A model generated the notes under the pieces. It was given only the letters and a program-made list of their open reading frames with translations, was not told the DNA's origin and made no database searches. Shown here one piece after another: positions 44,109 through 53,288 of a stretch of DNA of 64,000 bases. The DNA lies in assembly GCA_900696495.1 (NCBI GenBank), contig CAADGI010000012.1, positions 124,001 through 188,000 on the forward strand. Direction: 5' to 3'. The stretch's first letter is position 1. Every line of letters begins with the position of its first letter. The DNA is from an uncultured Alphaproteobacteria bacterium (GTDB lineage Bacteria > Pseudomonadota > Alphaproteobacteria > Micavibrionales > Micavibrionaceae). Position numbers and translations under genes: made by a program.

Positions 44109-44141
44109 GAAATAAAGTAACTGCACTGAGTTTGGGGGCAA

Positions 44142-45185
44142 ATGCGTACAACGACGCCGGGAATAAGCGTCATAATTCCTTGTTATAATACCGGCCGCTA
44201 CATTCATGAAGCTGTAGATTCCGTTCGCGCACAAAAAACTTCCGTGCCGTACGAAATTATTATTATTGATGATGGCTCAACGGATCCACACACGCATGAA
44301 GTTCTAACTAAGCTGAAGCGTGAACAGCCTGATATCGGTCTTTTTTATAACGGTGTAAATAAAGGTCTTCCTGCCACACGAAATGTCGGGCTGGAATATG
44401 CACGTTACTCTTACATTCTTCCGCTAGATTCTGATGACAAATTATCAACCGAACCCATGCTGCTCGAACGAGGCGGCTATCTCGACCGTACCTTTGCGGC
44501 TTTTGAGCGCGATCCGTCATTAACCATGGCTTACAGCCGTTACCGCATTTTTGGTGCCATTGACCATGTTAATAAATGTCGCCCTGCTTTTGATGAAAAA
44601 GCAATGCTTTCACGTTGCCTTATTGGTGCATATGCAGTTTATCGCTGTGATGATGCGCTGGCTGTGGGCGGCTATAAAACTGAAATGACTCATTCTGAGG
44701 ACTGGTTTATGAATATCGCGTTGATGAATCTTGCGGTCAGGCGTGGCGATGAGCCCAAAGTTCATTTCATAGAAGATCCGCTATATTGCTATCGTCGAAA
44801 TCGTAACGGCACTTCAATGACATCAAAGCCGAAAATGTCGATATCGCAAATTCTGACAGAAATCACGCGTCACAATCCCGCAATTTACGCAAAGCACTAC
44901 CCTAGCCAAAGAGGGCAGGAACTTATGGATTCAATTATGGCTGACCGTAAAACTATTCTCATGCATGAAACCAAGGAACTGTTCTATACATGCGCGCGCC
45001 ATCCAATCTCGTCTTACAAGGACCAGTCATGGCACCTGGCCATGTTCGAGATACCGCGGGTTACGCGCAAAGTGCTAAGCCATTTCGGACTTGCGGCTGA
45101 TGACGGTGTTCCCGCAACGCAGAACGAAAGCGCTCATGCCGTGCCGGGCGAGGGCATTGCCACTCCGCAGACGGGCCTTCAATAA
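44142..45185 (+). CDS. Family 2 glycosyltransferase
   Basis: 347 residues. N-terminal GT-A domain: ISVIIPCYNTGRYIHEAVDSVRAQ, IIIIDDGSTDP, NKGLPATRNVGLEYARY and the metal-binding LPLDSDD, with HSEDWFMNIAL as the late acidic motif. No membrane helices, so it is a cytosolic transferase, probably for surface polysaccharide or lipid glycosylation. The C-terminal 110 residues are unrecognised. Codons are more AT-rich at third positions than in neighbours, hinting at transfer. The gene is divergent from the EamA gene and ends 12 bases before the convergent ilvC stop. Confidence 0.9.
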   Translation: MRTTTPGISVIIPCYNTGRYIHEAVDSVRAQKTSVPYEIIIIDDGSTDPHTHEVLTKLKREQPDIGLFYNGVNKGLPATRNVGLEYARYSYILPLDSDDKLSTEPMLLERGGYLDRTFAAFERDPSLTMAYSRYRIFGAIDHVNKCRPAFDEKAMLSRCLIGAYAVYRCDDALAVGGYKTEMTHSEDWFMNIALMNLAVRRGDEPKVHFIEDPLYCYRRNRNGTSMTSKPKMSISQILTEITRHNPAIYAKHYPSQRGQELMDSIMADRKTILMHETKELFYTCARHPISSYKDQSWHLAMFEIPRVTRKVLSHFGLAADDGVPATQNESAHAVPGEGIATPQTGLQ

Positions 45186-45197
45186 AATTACGGCGAA

Positions 45198-46373
<1,176 letters not shown>

Positions 46374-46398
46374 GAGCTCTTATTTTACAAGGCGATTC

Positions 46399-46794
46399 AT
46401 GAAATTTGATTCAAGCACCACCACGAAACCCATGACCGTCGATGAAACGGCGAGCAAGATGTTCAGCCTGCTGGTGGATTTTTGCGATGCCGTCGAGCTG
46501 AAAAGGGATACGTACGAAGCGTTCCTCGCGCTTGAGAAAATGGATAAGACCATCGAAGAAGCCGAAAAAATCCAGGCAAGGCCGCAAGATAAGCTGGATG
46601 ATTGGGCAGTTCGCAATAAATGCTTCATGCTGCGCCATTATGCGCGCGAGGCTTTCCGGGAGGTCAGGAGTCTGGAGCCGAGCTGGGGAAAAATTATTGC
46701 GCTAAAATGCACAATTGAAAGCATCGTCTCCGAGATGCGGTGGCATAGCAATAAACGTATTGCAGGACCTGTGCCGGACCCGGCAGCTAATTAA
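46399..46794 (+). CDS. Hypothetical helical protein
   Basis: 131 residues, soluble, mostly charged helices (ETASKMFSLLVDFCDAVELKRDTYEAFLALEKMDKTIEEAEKIQ), no signal or membrane segment. No recognised domain. The start at 46399 is favoured because AAGG (46389-46392) precedes it; ATG 46372 would add nine residues. It is divergent from ilvC and converges on the lipoprotein gene with no gap. Function unknown. Confidence 0.7.
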   Translation: MKFDSSTTTKPMTVDETASKMFSLLVDFCDAVELKRDTYEAFLALEKMDKTIEEAEKIQARPQDKLDDWAVRNKCFMLRHYAREAFREVRSLEPSWGKIIALKCTIESIVSEMRWHSNKRIAGPVPDPAAN

Positions 46795-47301
46795 TTAAGG
46801 CCTGTTCATGCCCTGTTCGACCGTTTCGGTCAGCTTCAGGTGTTCTTCCATGGAGCCGAGGATTTCCTTGCCTTCCATGCCCCAGGTTTTTTCATCCATC
46901 TTGAGCTGGTAAATTGTCGCGGTGTGGCCGAGGAAATTGAAATTCTCGGCAAAGATGCAGCGGATTTCCTTGTCTGCGTCATACCAGCCGTCGGAGTCGA
47001 CAACCGTCAACCGCACTTCCCGGTAGCCTTTGCCCAGATCAGGCGAGTCGCGGAAAATGTGGTCTTTCACTTCCTTGATCTTGTGGCCTTCTTCCATGAA
47101 AAGCTCGGCGCCGGCGGCGCAGCCGTTCTGCAGGCGGATGTCGGCCTGTTCGCGCGACATGCAGCCGGTGAGGCTCAACAAAGCGACTATCGTCATTGCG
47201 AGCGGCCAGCGGGAGCGAAGCAATCCAGGGTTCATGGAAGTAAAACTGGATTGCTTCGTCAGCCTTACGGCTTCCTCGTAATGACGGTTTTTCATTTGCA
47301 T
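46795..47301 (-). CDS. Lipoprotein with an N-terminus derived from a palindromic repeat
   Basis: 168 residues. Lipobox LLSLTGC with the hydrophobic core MTIVALLSLTGC, so lipid-anchored. The mature part is unrecognised (EVRLTVVDSDGWYDADKEIRCIFAENFNFLGHTATIYQL). The start ATG 47301 is preferred because GGAG ends 7 bases upstream. The 33 residues from NRHYEEAVRL to SRWPLAMT are translated from a palindromic element (47191-47287), giving an abnormally long n-region. A short start at 47196 would skip the element, but no ribosome-binding site supports it. ATG 47307 overlaps the ilvN stop by 4 bp. Confidence 0.75.
   Translation of the reverse strand: MQMKNRHYEEAVRLTKQSSFTSMNPGLLRSRWPLAMTIVALLSLTGCMSREQADIRLQNGCAAGAELFMEEGHKIKEVKDHIFRDSPDLGKGYREVRLTVVDSDGWYDADKEIRCIFAENFNFLGHTATIYQLKMDEKTWGMEGKEILGSMEEHLKLTETVEQGMNRP
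47191..47287. repeat. Palindromic element, GCGAAGCAATCCAG family, copy 2 (intragenic)
   Basis: Left end CGTCATTGCGAGCGGCC, AGCGAAGCAATCCAGG, a centre, then ACTGGATTGCTTCGTC and right end CCTCGTAATGACGG. Same architecture as 56861-56932. It lies inside the lipoprotein reading frame, keeps it open, and has 97 bases with an internal stem of more than 12 bp. Confidence 0.85.
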
Positions 47302-47303
47302 GG

Positions 47304-47879
47304 TCATTCTCCTTTTTTAATTTCTTTTTTCATCTTGCCGCGCGAAAGGGCGGCGATGCCGGTGCGGCTGACATCGGCAAGGCCGAGCGGGCGCATCAGA
47401 TTGACGAAAGCATCGATCTTTCCGGCGGTGCCGGTGACTTCGAAAATGAATGAATCTAGTGTGGAATCCACAACGCGGGCGCGGAAGATATCGGCGATGC
47501 GGAGCGCCTCGATGCGCTGGTCGCCTTCGCTCTTGACCTGGACGAGCGCAAGCTCGCGGTCGACGAACGGGCCGCTGACGGTGAGGTCGCGGACTTTCTG
47601 CACGGGCACCATGCGGTCGAGCTGAGTTTTGATTTGTTCAATCACGCGCGGCGTGCCGGTGACGACGATGGTGATGCGCGAGAGGTGTTTGTCGTGATCG
47701 GTTTCGGCGACGGTGAGGCTTTCGATGTTGTAGCCGCGCCCGGCGAACAGGCCGATGACGCGGGCGAGAACGCCGGGTTCGTTGACGACGAGAATGGACA
47801 GCGTGTGCGATTCAATATTCTGCAGGGCCGGCGTGGCCCCGTAGACGCTTTTGCTGGGTTTTTCTTTTGGCTTGGCCAT
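47304..47879 (-). CDS. ilvN: Acetolactate synthase small (regulatory) subunit
   Basis: 191 residues. N-terminal ACT domain (HTLSILVVNEPGVLARVIGLFAGRGYNIESLTVAETDHDKHLSRITIVV) binds valine for feedback inhibition, and a C-terminal IlvN domain follows (IEALRIADIFRARVVDSTLDSFIFEVTGTAGKIDAFVNLMRPLG). Long form, as IlvH/IlvN of IlvI-type enzymes. It lies 40 bases after ilvB in the attenuated transcript and overlaps the lipoprotein gene by 4 bp if 47307 is used there. Confidence 0.95.
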   Translation of the reverse strand: MAKPKEKPSKSVYGATPALQNIESHTLSILVVNEPGVLARVIGLFAGRGYNIESLTVAETDHDKHLSRITIVVTGTPRVIEQIKTQLDRMVPVQKVRDLTVSGPFVDRELALVQVKSEGDQRIEALRIADIFRARVVDSTLDSFIFEVTGTAGKIDAFVNLMRPLGLADVSRTGIAALSRGKMKKEIKKGE

Positions 47880-47919
47880 GTCCCTGTTTTAGCAGAGATT
47901 TGCCTCGATATGAAGGGGT

Positions 47920-49716
47920 TTAAACCAGCTTTTTATCGAACTTTTCTGCGTCCGCCGAGAGAATCATCTCGTTATGGGCCTTGCCGGAGGGGATCATCGG
48001 GAAGCAGTTTTCGCGCTGGTCGATGCGGACATCAACCAGTGTCACCTTGTCGGTCTTCATCATTTCCTGGATGACCTTGTCAAGCTCGGCGGGCGTTTCG
48101 GCGCGCAGGCCAATGCCGCCATAGGCTTCGGCGAGTTTGACGAAGTCGGGCAGCGAGTCGGTATAGCTTTCGGAATAGCGTTCGCCGTGCAGGAGTTCCT
48201 GCCACTGGCGGACCATGCCCATCCACTGGTTGTTCATGATGAAGACTTTGACCGGCAGGCGGTACTGCACGGCGGTGCTCATTTCCTGAATGTTCATCAG
48301 GATCGAGGCTTCGCCCGCGACATCGACGACCAATGCGTCGCGGTGCGCCATCTGCGCGCCGATCGCGGCGGGCAGGCCGTAGCCCATCGTGCCGAGGCCG
48401 CCGGATGTCATCCAGCGGTTGGGCTGGTCGAAGGGCAGGAACTGCGCCGCCCACATTTGGTGCTGGCCGACTTCGGTGGAGACATAGGCGTCGCGCTTGT
48501 CTTTGGAAATGAAATGCGCGAGGCGCTGGAGCGCGTATTGCGGTTTGATGATTTTATCGCTGTTTTTATAGGCGAGGCAGTTCTGGCCGCGCCATTCGTC
48601 GATCTGTTTCCACCATTTTTTCAAGGCGGCGGCGTCGGGCTTGCAGCCTTTCTTCTTCCAGACCTGCAGCATGGCTTTCATGGCTTCGCCGGCATCGGCG
48701 ATCAGGCCGATATCGACAGGAACGTTTTTGTTGATCGAGCTCGGATCGATGTCGATGTGGATTTTAACCGAGTTGGGCGAGAAGGCATCGACGCGGCCGG
48801 TGACGCGGTCGTCGAAACGAGCGCCGATGCAGATCATGACGTCGCAATCATGCATCGCCCAGTTGGCCTCGAAGGTGCCGTGCATGCCGAGCATGCCCAG
48901 CCACTGTTCATCGGAAGCCGGGTAAGCGCCGAGGCCCATCAATGTCGATGTAATCGGGAAGCCGGTTTCGCGCACGAGATCGCGCAGAATTTTCGAGGCC
49001 TGCGGCCCGGCATTGATGATGCCGCCGCCGGTATAGAAAACCGGGCGCTTGGCCTGCGCCATCAGTTCGACTGCGGCCTCGATGCCGTCCATGTCGGGCA
49101 TGGTGCGCGGTTTGTAGGCGTGCTTCATCGAGTCTTTCGCGGCCTTGTAATTGCCTTGGGCAAATTGAATATCTTTTGGAATGTCGATCACGACGGGGCC
49201 GGGGCGACCGGAACGCGCGACGTGGAATCCTTCGTGGATCGCGCCCGCGAGTTCGTTGACGTCCTTGACCAGGTAATTGTGTTTCGTGCAGGGGCGCGTG
49301 ATGCCGGTGGTGTCGGCTTCCTGGAATGCGTCGGTGCCGATCAGATGCGTCGGGACCTGGCCGGTAATGCAGACGACGGGAATGGAATCCATCAGCGCGT
49401 CGGTCAGGCCCGTAACGGCGTTCGTCGCGCCGGGACCGGAGGTGACGAGGAACGCGCCGACTTTTCCGGTCGAACGCGCGTAGCCTTCGGCGGCATGGGC
49501 CGCGCCCTGTTCATGGCGGACGAGGACATGCTTGATACGGTCCTTGTTCTTGAACAGTTCGTCGTAAATCGGCAGGACGGCGCCGCCGGGATAACCGAAA
49601 ATAACCTCGACGCCCTGTTCGATGATGGCCTCGATCACCATTTCCGCGCCGGTGATTTTTTTCGCGGGAGCGGGCGTGGTTTTGCCTGCCGCTCTCTTGG
49701 CTTCGGTGGTGCTCAT
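47920..49716 (-). CDS. ilvB: Acetolactate synthase large (catalytic) subunit
   Basis: 598 residues. Thiamine diphosphate enzyme condensing pyruvate with pyruvate or 2-oxobutyrate, first step of Val/Leu/Ile synthesis. N-terminal VIEAIIEQGVEVIFGYPGGAVLPIYD (with catalytic-Glu region HEQGAAHAAEGYARSTGK), central FAD-type domain, and the ThDP-binding GDAxxxxN equivalent DVAGEASILMNIQE (the usual Gly-Asp appears as DVAGE). Start MSTTEAKRAAGK at 49716, with AAGGA 8 bases upstream, preferred to 49740. An attenuator precedes the gene. Confidence 0.95.
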   Translation of the reverse strand: MSTTEAKRAAGKTTPAPAKKITGAEMVIEAIIEQGVEVIFGYPGGAVLPIYDELFKNKDRIKHVLVRHEQGAAHAAEGYARSTGKVGAFLVTSGPGATNAVTGLTDALMDSIPVVCITGQVPTHLIGTDAFQEADTTGITRPCTKHNYLVKDVNELAGAIHEGFHVARSGRPGPVVIDIPKDIQFAQGNYKAAKDSMKHAYKPRTMPDMDGIEAAVELMAQAKRPVFYTGGGIINAGPQASKILRDLVRETGFPITSTLMGLGAYPASDEQWLGMLGMHGTFEANWAMHDCDVMICIGARFDDRVTGRVDAFSPNSVKIHIDIDPSSINKNVPVDIGLIADAGEAMKAMLQVWKKKGCKPDAAALKKWWKQIDEWRGQNCLAYKNSDKIIKPQYALQRLAHFISKDKRDAYVSTEVGQHQMWAAQFLPFDQPNRWMTSGGLGTMGYGLPAAIGAQMAHRDALVVDVAGEASILMNIQEMSTAVQYRLPVKVFIMNNQWMGMVRQWQELLHGERYSESYTDSLPDFVKLAEAYGGIGLRAETPAELDKVIQEMMKTDKVTLVDVRIDQRENCFPMIPSGKAHNEMILSADAEKFDKKLV

Positions 49717-49771
49717 ATCGAGGTTCCTTCTTTTATTCATGGTTCAGTCTTTTACATCTGTTTTCGGCATT

Positions 49772-49798
49772 AAAAAACCCCGGACTTTCGGGCCGGGG
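49772..49798 (-). terminator. Attenuator terminator upstream of ilvB
   Basis: On the minus strand CCCCGG (pairing CCGGGG) with a 9-base loop, followed directly by TTTTTT: a classic intrinsic terminator, about 56 bases before the ilvB start at 49716. The GGCCCG within it can instead pair with CGGGCC at the end of the leader coding region (49828-49833). Confidence 0.85.
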
Positions 49799-49824
49799 CG
49801 CTTCGGGGGAACTATGGCAATAGC

Positions 49825-49899
49825 CTAGGCCCGGAGCGCCTCCTTAAGGAGCACCACGAGGACGAGGTTGTTCAGGCCGATGTTCAATGTCTTGATCAT
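49825..49899 (-). CDS. ilv leader peptide (attenuation)
   Basis: 24 codons, too short for ordinary gene calling. The peptide begins MIKTLNIGLNNL and continues with the Leu/Val run LVLVVLL (residues 12-18), ending KEALRA. Eleven of its 24 codons are Leu, Val or Ile, the products of the pathway encoded downstream. Ribosome stalling at these codons would favour the CGGGCC/GGCCCG antiterminator over the downstream terminator. The stop TAG is followed directly by the attenuator. A CTCCTTAAGGAG palindrome lies in the end of the leader. No close E. coli ilvL sequence identity is claimed; the identification rests on composition and position. Confidence 0.85.
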   Translation of the reverse strand: MIKTLNIGLNNLVLVVLLKEALRA

Positions 49900-49909
49900 G
49901 GGGTTGGTT

Positions 49910-50425
49910 TTACATGTTTATGCCGGGGCTGGCAAGTTCTTCTTTCCTGATCAGGAACAGGCGGGGGCGTTTGGTTGCAGCCGGGGGTGGAGATGCAGGC
50001 AAGGGCTCCATGACGCTTTCTTTTTCATCGCTTTGCTGATTACTCCTCAGCATTTCTATAAATTTTTCCCGAAGGCGTTTTGAGAAATCGGGGCTATCCA
50101 TAAAAAGCTGATGTCTGCCCCGGGCGACAGCATCCTTGCTCAATGCTTGGACGCCATTGAGTGATTGTTCATTAAAATCGAATATTACATCTTCGCAGTT
50201 ATAAACATTTCCGCCCTTTTCATGGCTAACTGTGCCGAATTGTTCAGCCAGAACCATGTATACGCTGGTCCGTAATTTTACGTTGTATTCGTTGATGTCG
50301 TTTTTGTCGAAATGCATTTGCCTCAGAATTCTATTCATTTGCGAAAAACGTAAAACGCCTTTTGCATTCTGCGGAAAAGCAGCATCGGCAATGATATCCG
50401 GAATTTTTAAAGAGGGCTGTCCCAT
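49910..50425 (-). CDS. Hypothetical protein upstream of the ilv leader
   Basis: 171 residues, soluble, no recognised family. It contains helical and polar stretches and a Pro/Ala-rich region near residue 145 before the basic end KRPRLFLIRKEELASPGINM. Codon use is more AT-rich than the housekeeping genes around it. It ends 10 bases upstream of the ilv leader start, and is preceded by a second hypothetical gene (50428-50760) with a 2-base gap, so the two look like a co-transcribed pair. Function unknown. Confidence 0.65.
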   Translation of the reverse strand: MGQPSLKIPDIIADAAFPQNAKGVLRFSQMNRILRQMHFDKNDINEYNVKLRTSVYMVLAEQFGTVSHEKGGNVYNCEDVIFDFNEQSLNGVQALSKDAVARGRHQLFMDSPDFSKRLREKFIEMLRSNQQSDEKESVMEPLPASPPPAATKRPRLFLIRKEELASPGINM

Positions 50426-50427
50426 GG

Positions 50428-50760
50428 CTATTTCATACTATGTTCAAGAACATTGGTATTAAAAATACGTGTTTTGTTTTTTACCTTCGTTTGAACGCTT
50501 TTGCTGAAATCATTGAAGACATCCATGGGACTTTTCGGTCCGCCATTTGGATATTCGCCCCCGGGAAGAATGCGTTCCTCACTCGCGCGTGACAGGAGCT
50601 CGTCTATGATCATGATGGCCTCGGTGTTAAAACCGGCCTCGCGCATTCTTTCATAACGTTCCCGGATGGGACGAATCTCGGCGTGATAGCACGTAGCGCT
50701 GCCTGACCTGTTGTAAAAGGCCTCGATTATCGTTTCGCTGATCTCTTTCGGGGTGCCCAT
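50428..50760 (-). CDS. Hypothetical protein
   Basis: 110 residues, soluble. N-terminal helical part (MGTPKEISETIIEAFYNRSGSATCYHAEIRPIRERYERMREAGFN) and a Lys/Asn-rich end. No signal, membrane segment or recognised domain. It starts 61 bases downstream of the miaA stop, across an AT-rich gap, and is directly followed by the 49910-50425 gene. AT-rich codon use. Function unknown. Confidence 0.6.
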   Translation of the reverse strand: MGTPKEISETIIEAFYNRSGSATCYHAEIRPIRERYERMREAGFNTEAIMIIDELLSRASEERILPGGEYPNGGPKSPMDVFNDFSKSVQTKVKNKTRIFNTNVLEHSMK

Positions 50761-50821
50761 AAAATTCTCCTGATTTTTATATAAGCGATTTTATTTACAT
50801 AAATATAATAATATTGTCAAG

Positions 50822-51703
50822 TTAAAGCTGGTTTTTGAACCAGGTGACCTGCCTTTTCGCGTATTGGCGGGTTTGGGTCCGGGCGAGGGTTATGGCGGTT
50901 TCGAGGGGGATTTTGGCCTCAAGATGATCGCGTAAATGGGCGAAGCCGAGAGCTTTGGCGAGCAGGGCAGTTTCCGGGATTTCACCTCTGTCGATGCGCG
51001 CTGCGATATTTCTGACCTCGTCCAGCGCGCCGTTATCCAGCATTTTTAAAAAGCGTTCGTCGCAGCGGCGGTAGAGTTCTTCGCGTTCCGGCATGATTTT
51101 GTGAATTTGAAAATTCCAGTTTTCCGGCGGCGCGTTTTTGGTTTCTTTCTGCCAGTCGGATAATTTTTCTCCGGTCGCCTCGAACACTTCCCACGCGCGG
51201 ACGGTGCGGGCGGCGTGTTCGGGATGAAACCGCGCGGCGGATTCCGGGTCGCGCTTTTTCAGTTCTTCATGCATGGCGGCGCTGCCGATTTGCTTCAGCC
51301 GTGCGTTCGCGCGTTCGCGAATTTCCGGCGGCGTTTCGGGAATGGGCGAAAGACCTTCCATCAGCGCCTTGATATAAAGTCCCGTGCCGCCGCAAATGAT
51401 GGGCGTTTTGTTTTCCGCGAGCGCGTTTTCAATTTCGCGCACGGCCATCGTTTGCCAGATCCCCGCCGAGCAGGGTTCGCCGGGCTGAAGCGCGCTGTAG
51501 AGAACGTGCGGCGCTTCGCGGAGGTCTTCCTGTGACGGTTGTGCCGTTAAAATACGCAGCCCGTCATAAATCTGCATGGAGTCGCAGTTGATAACGACGC
51601 CATCCAGTTTTTGCGCGAGACCGATGGCGAAGGCCGACTTGCCGCCGGCGGTAGGGCCGGCGACGATATGAATAGTAGTGGAATCGCCGCGATTATTGCT
51701 CAA
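50822..51703 (-). CDS. miaA: tRNA dimethylallyltransferase
   Basis: Transfers a dimethylallyl group to A37 of tRNAs that read codons starting with U. 293 residues. P-loop VAGPTAGGKSAFAIGLA (canonical GPTASGKS has Ser where this has Gly), substrate motif INCDSMQIYDGLRILTAQPS, tRNA- and substrate-binding GGTGLYIKALMEGLSPIPE, and the C-terminal TRQYAKRQVTWFKNQ. It overlaps the degP 3' end by 11 bp, downstream of degP, which is the common alphaproteobacterial gene order near ilvB. Intact. Confidence 0.96.
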   Translation of the reverse strand: MSNNRGDSTTIHIVAGPTAGGKSAFAIGLAQKLDGVVINCDSMQIYDGLRILTAQPSQEDLREAPHVLYSALQPGEPCSAGIWQTMAVREIENALAENKTPIICGGTGLYIKALMEGLSPIPETPPEIRERANARLKQIGSAAMHEELKKRDPESAARFHPEHAARTVRAWEVFEATGEKLSDWQKETKNAPPENWNFQIHKIMPEREELYRRCDERFLKMLDNGALDEVRNIAARIDRGEIPETALLAKALGFAHLRDHLEAKIPLETAITLARTQTRQYAKRQVTWFKNQL

Positions 51704-53219
51704 TCTGCGGCTTTTCCTTTTCCGGTTCGGCTTTGGATTTTTTATTATCCAGCTTCAGCGCGACGAAACGCACGTCGCCTTCGCGGTTCAGGAGCAGGAG
51801 CACGGAGGTGCGCTTGTTCTGGACCGCCTTGTCGACGATCTCGACGACCTTCTGCGGGTCTTTCACCGCCTGCTGGTTGATTTCGACGATGACATCGCCC
51901 GGCAGCAGGCCCTTTTCCGCCGCTTCGGACATGTCGGCGACGCCGGTGACGACCACGCCATCCACGTTGCCGGGGATGAGATAATCCTGTCTCAGCGTAT
52001 CGGACATGCCCGACAGGGTGAGGCCGACGGAGTCGATTTTTTCGCCTTTGCCTTCGGAGCGCGGGCCGCCGCTTTCGAGCAGGCCATCCTCCTCGGCTTT
52101 TTCAAGTTCGCCGACTTTGACTTTCGTCGTCAGTTCCTTGCCGTCACGCCAGTAGGTGAGCGTGCTGTCGGCGCCGATCGCGGTTTCGGCGACGAGGCGC
52201 GGCAGTTGGCGCATGGCGGAAAGTTTCTCGCCGTTGAAGGAGAGAATGATATCGCCGGGCTGGAGCCCAGCGGTTTCAGCCGGGCCCTTGGGCGTGATGC
52301 TGGCGACCAGCGCGCCTTCGGCGTGCGGGAGGCCGAGGCTTTCGGCGATTTCGGGCGTGACGCTCTGGATGCGAACGCCGAGCCAGCCGCGGCGCGTGCG
52401 GCCGAATTCGACGATCTGTTTTACAACGGGTGCGGCGAGCGCGGAAGGAATCGCGAAGCCAATGCCGACGGAGCCGCCTGATGGCGAGAAGATCGCGGTG
52501 TTGATGCCGATGACTTCGCCCTTCAGGTTGAACATCGGGCCGCCGGAATTGCCGCGGTTGATCGATGCGTCGGTCTGGAGAAAGTCGTCATAGGGACCGG
52601 AATTGATGTCGCGCGCGCGCGCGGAAATAATGCCCGCCGTGACGGTGCCGCCGAGACCGAAGGGGTTGCCGATCGCGACAACCCAGTCCCCGACGCGGAG
52701 GACATCGCTATCCCCGAATTTCAGGGCGGTGAGTTTTTTCTTGGTGTCGACCTTGATAACGGCGAGGTCGGTTTTTTCGTCGCGGCCAATGACTTCGGCG
52801 GTGACGGTTTCATCGTCGTGGAATGTGACGCGCACTTCCTCGGCGTCGCGGACGACGTGGTTGTTGGTGACGATCAAGCCTTTTTCGGCATCGACCACGA
52901 AGCCGGAGCCGAGCGAGGCCTGCGGCGTTAACGGAGCACCGCCGCCGCGTTTTTGCATGAATTCTTCAAAGAAATCCTCGAACGGCGAACCGGGCGGGAA
53001 TTGCGGCATCTCGGGGTAATCCTCGGGCGCTTCCATTTTCTGGGTCGAGGAAATATTGACGACCGCCGGGAGGAGCGGCGTGACCAGGTCGGCGAAGCTG
53101 CCGGGCGCGTTTGCCGCGAGCGGGCTTTTGGGTTGTTCCTGCACGGCGGCCTGGGCGAACTGAAAGCCTGCGAAAGAAATGACACAGATAGCGAGTGTGG
53201 TGATGAGAGTGTTGCGCAT
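51693..53219 (-). CDS. degP: DegP/HtrA (Do) family periplasmic serine protease
   Basis: 508 residues: signal peptide MRNTLITTLAICVISFAGFQFAQA, trypsin-like domain with His (VTNNHVVRDAEEV), Asp (EKTDLAVIKV) and Ser (INRGNSGGPMF), then two PDZ domains (residues about 290-380 and 410-480). It degrades or refolds misfolded envelope proteins. The start at 53219 is supported by the signal peptide; a longer frame to 53282 is rejected. It lies in the run hflK-hflC-DUF2065-degP-miaA, a conserved neighbourhood. The linker before the protease is Pro-rich (PEDYPEMPQFPPGSPFEDFFEEFMQ). Confidence 0.95.
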   Translation of the reverse strand: MRNTLITTLAICVISFAGFQFAQAAVQEQPKSPLAANAPGSFADLVTPLLPAVVNISSTQKMEAPEDYPEMPQFPPGSPFEDFFEEFMQKRGGGAPLTPQASLGSGFVVDAEKGLIVTNNHVVRDAEEVRVTFHDDETVTAEVIGRDEKTDLAVIKVDTKKKLTALKFGDSDVLRVGDWVVAIGNPFGLGGTVTAGIISARARDINSGPYDDFLQTDASINRGNSGGPMFNLKGEVIGINTAIFSPSGGSVGIGFAIPSALAAPVVKQIVEFGRTRRGWLGVRIQSVTPEIAESLGLPHAEGALVASITPKGPAETAGLQPGDIILSFNGEKLSAMRQLPRLVAETAIGADSTLTYWRDGKELTTKVKVGELEKAEEDGLLESGGPRSEGKGEKIDSVGLTLSGMSDTLRQDYLIPGNVDGVVVTGVADMSEAAEKGLLPGDVIVEINQQAVKDPQKVVEIVDKAVQNKRTSVLLLLNREGDVRFVALKLDNKKSKAEPEKEKPQIEQ

Positions 53220-53288
53220 AGGGGGATGGTCCTCTGTTACCAGTTGCAGCAGTAAAATAGGCCTGCCCCTTGGCGCGGTCAACAGCGG

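Larger units (their letters stand above)
49772..49899 (-). promoter_or_regulatory. Branched-chain amino acid attenuator before ilvB
   Basis: Combines the leader peptide (49825-49899), the palindrome CTCCTTAAGGAG, the antiterminator pair CGGGCC (49828-49833) with GGCCCG (49789-49794), and the intrinsic terminator (49772-49798). Expected response: read-through into ilvB-ilvN when charged Leu, Val or Ile tRNA is scarce. The promoter must lie upstream of 49899, possibly inside the end of the 49910-50425 gene. Confidence 0.8.

Noticed and set aside
47974-49773. 599-codon open frame antisense to ilvB
   Set aside because: It mirrors the GC-rich codon pattern of ilvB, has no motif, and ilvB is certain.
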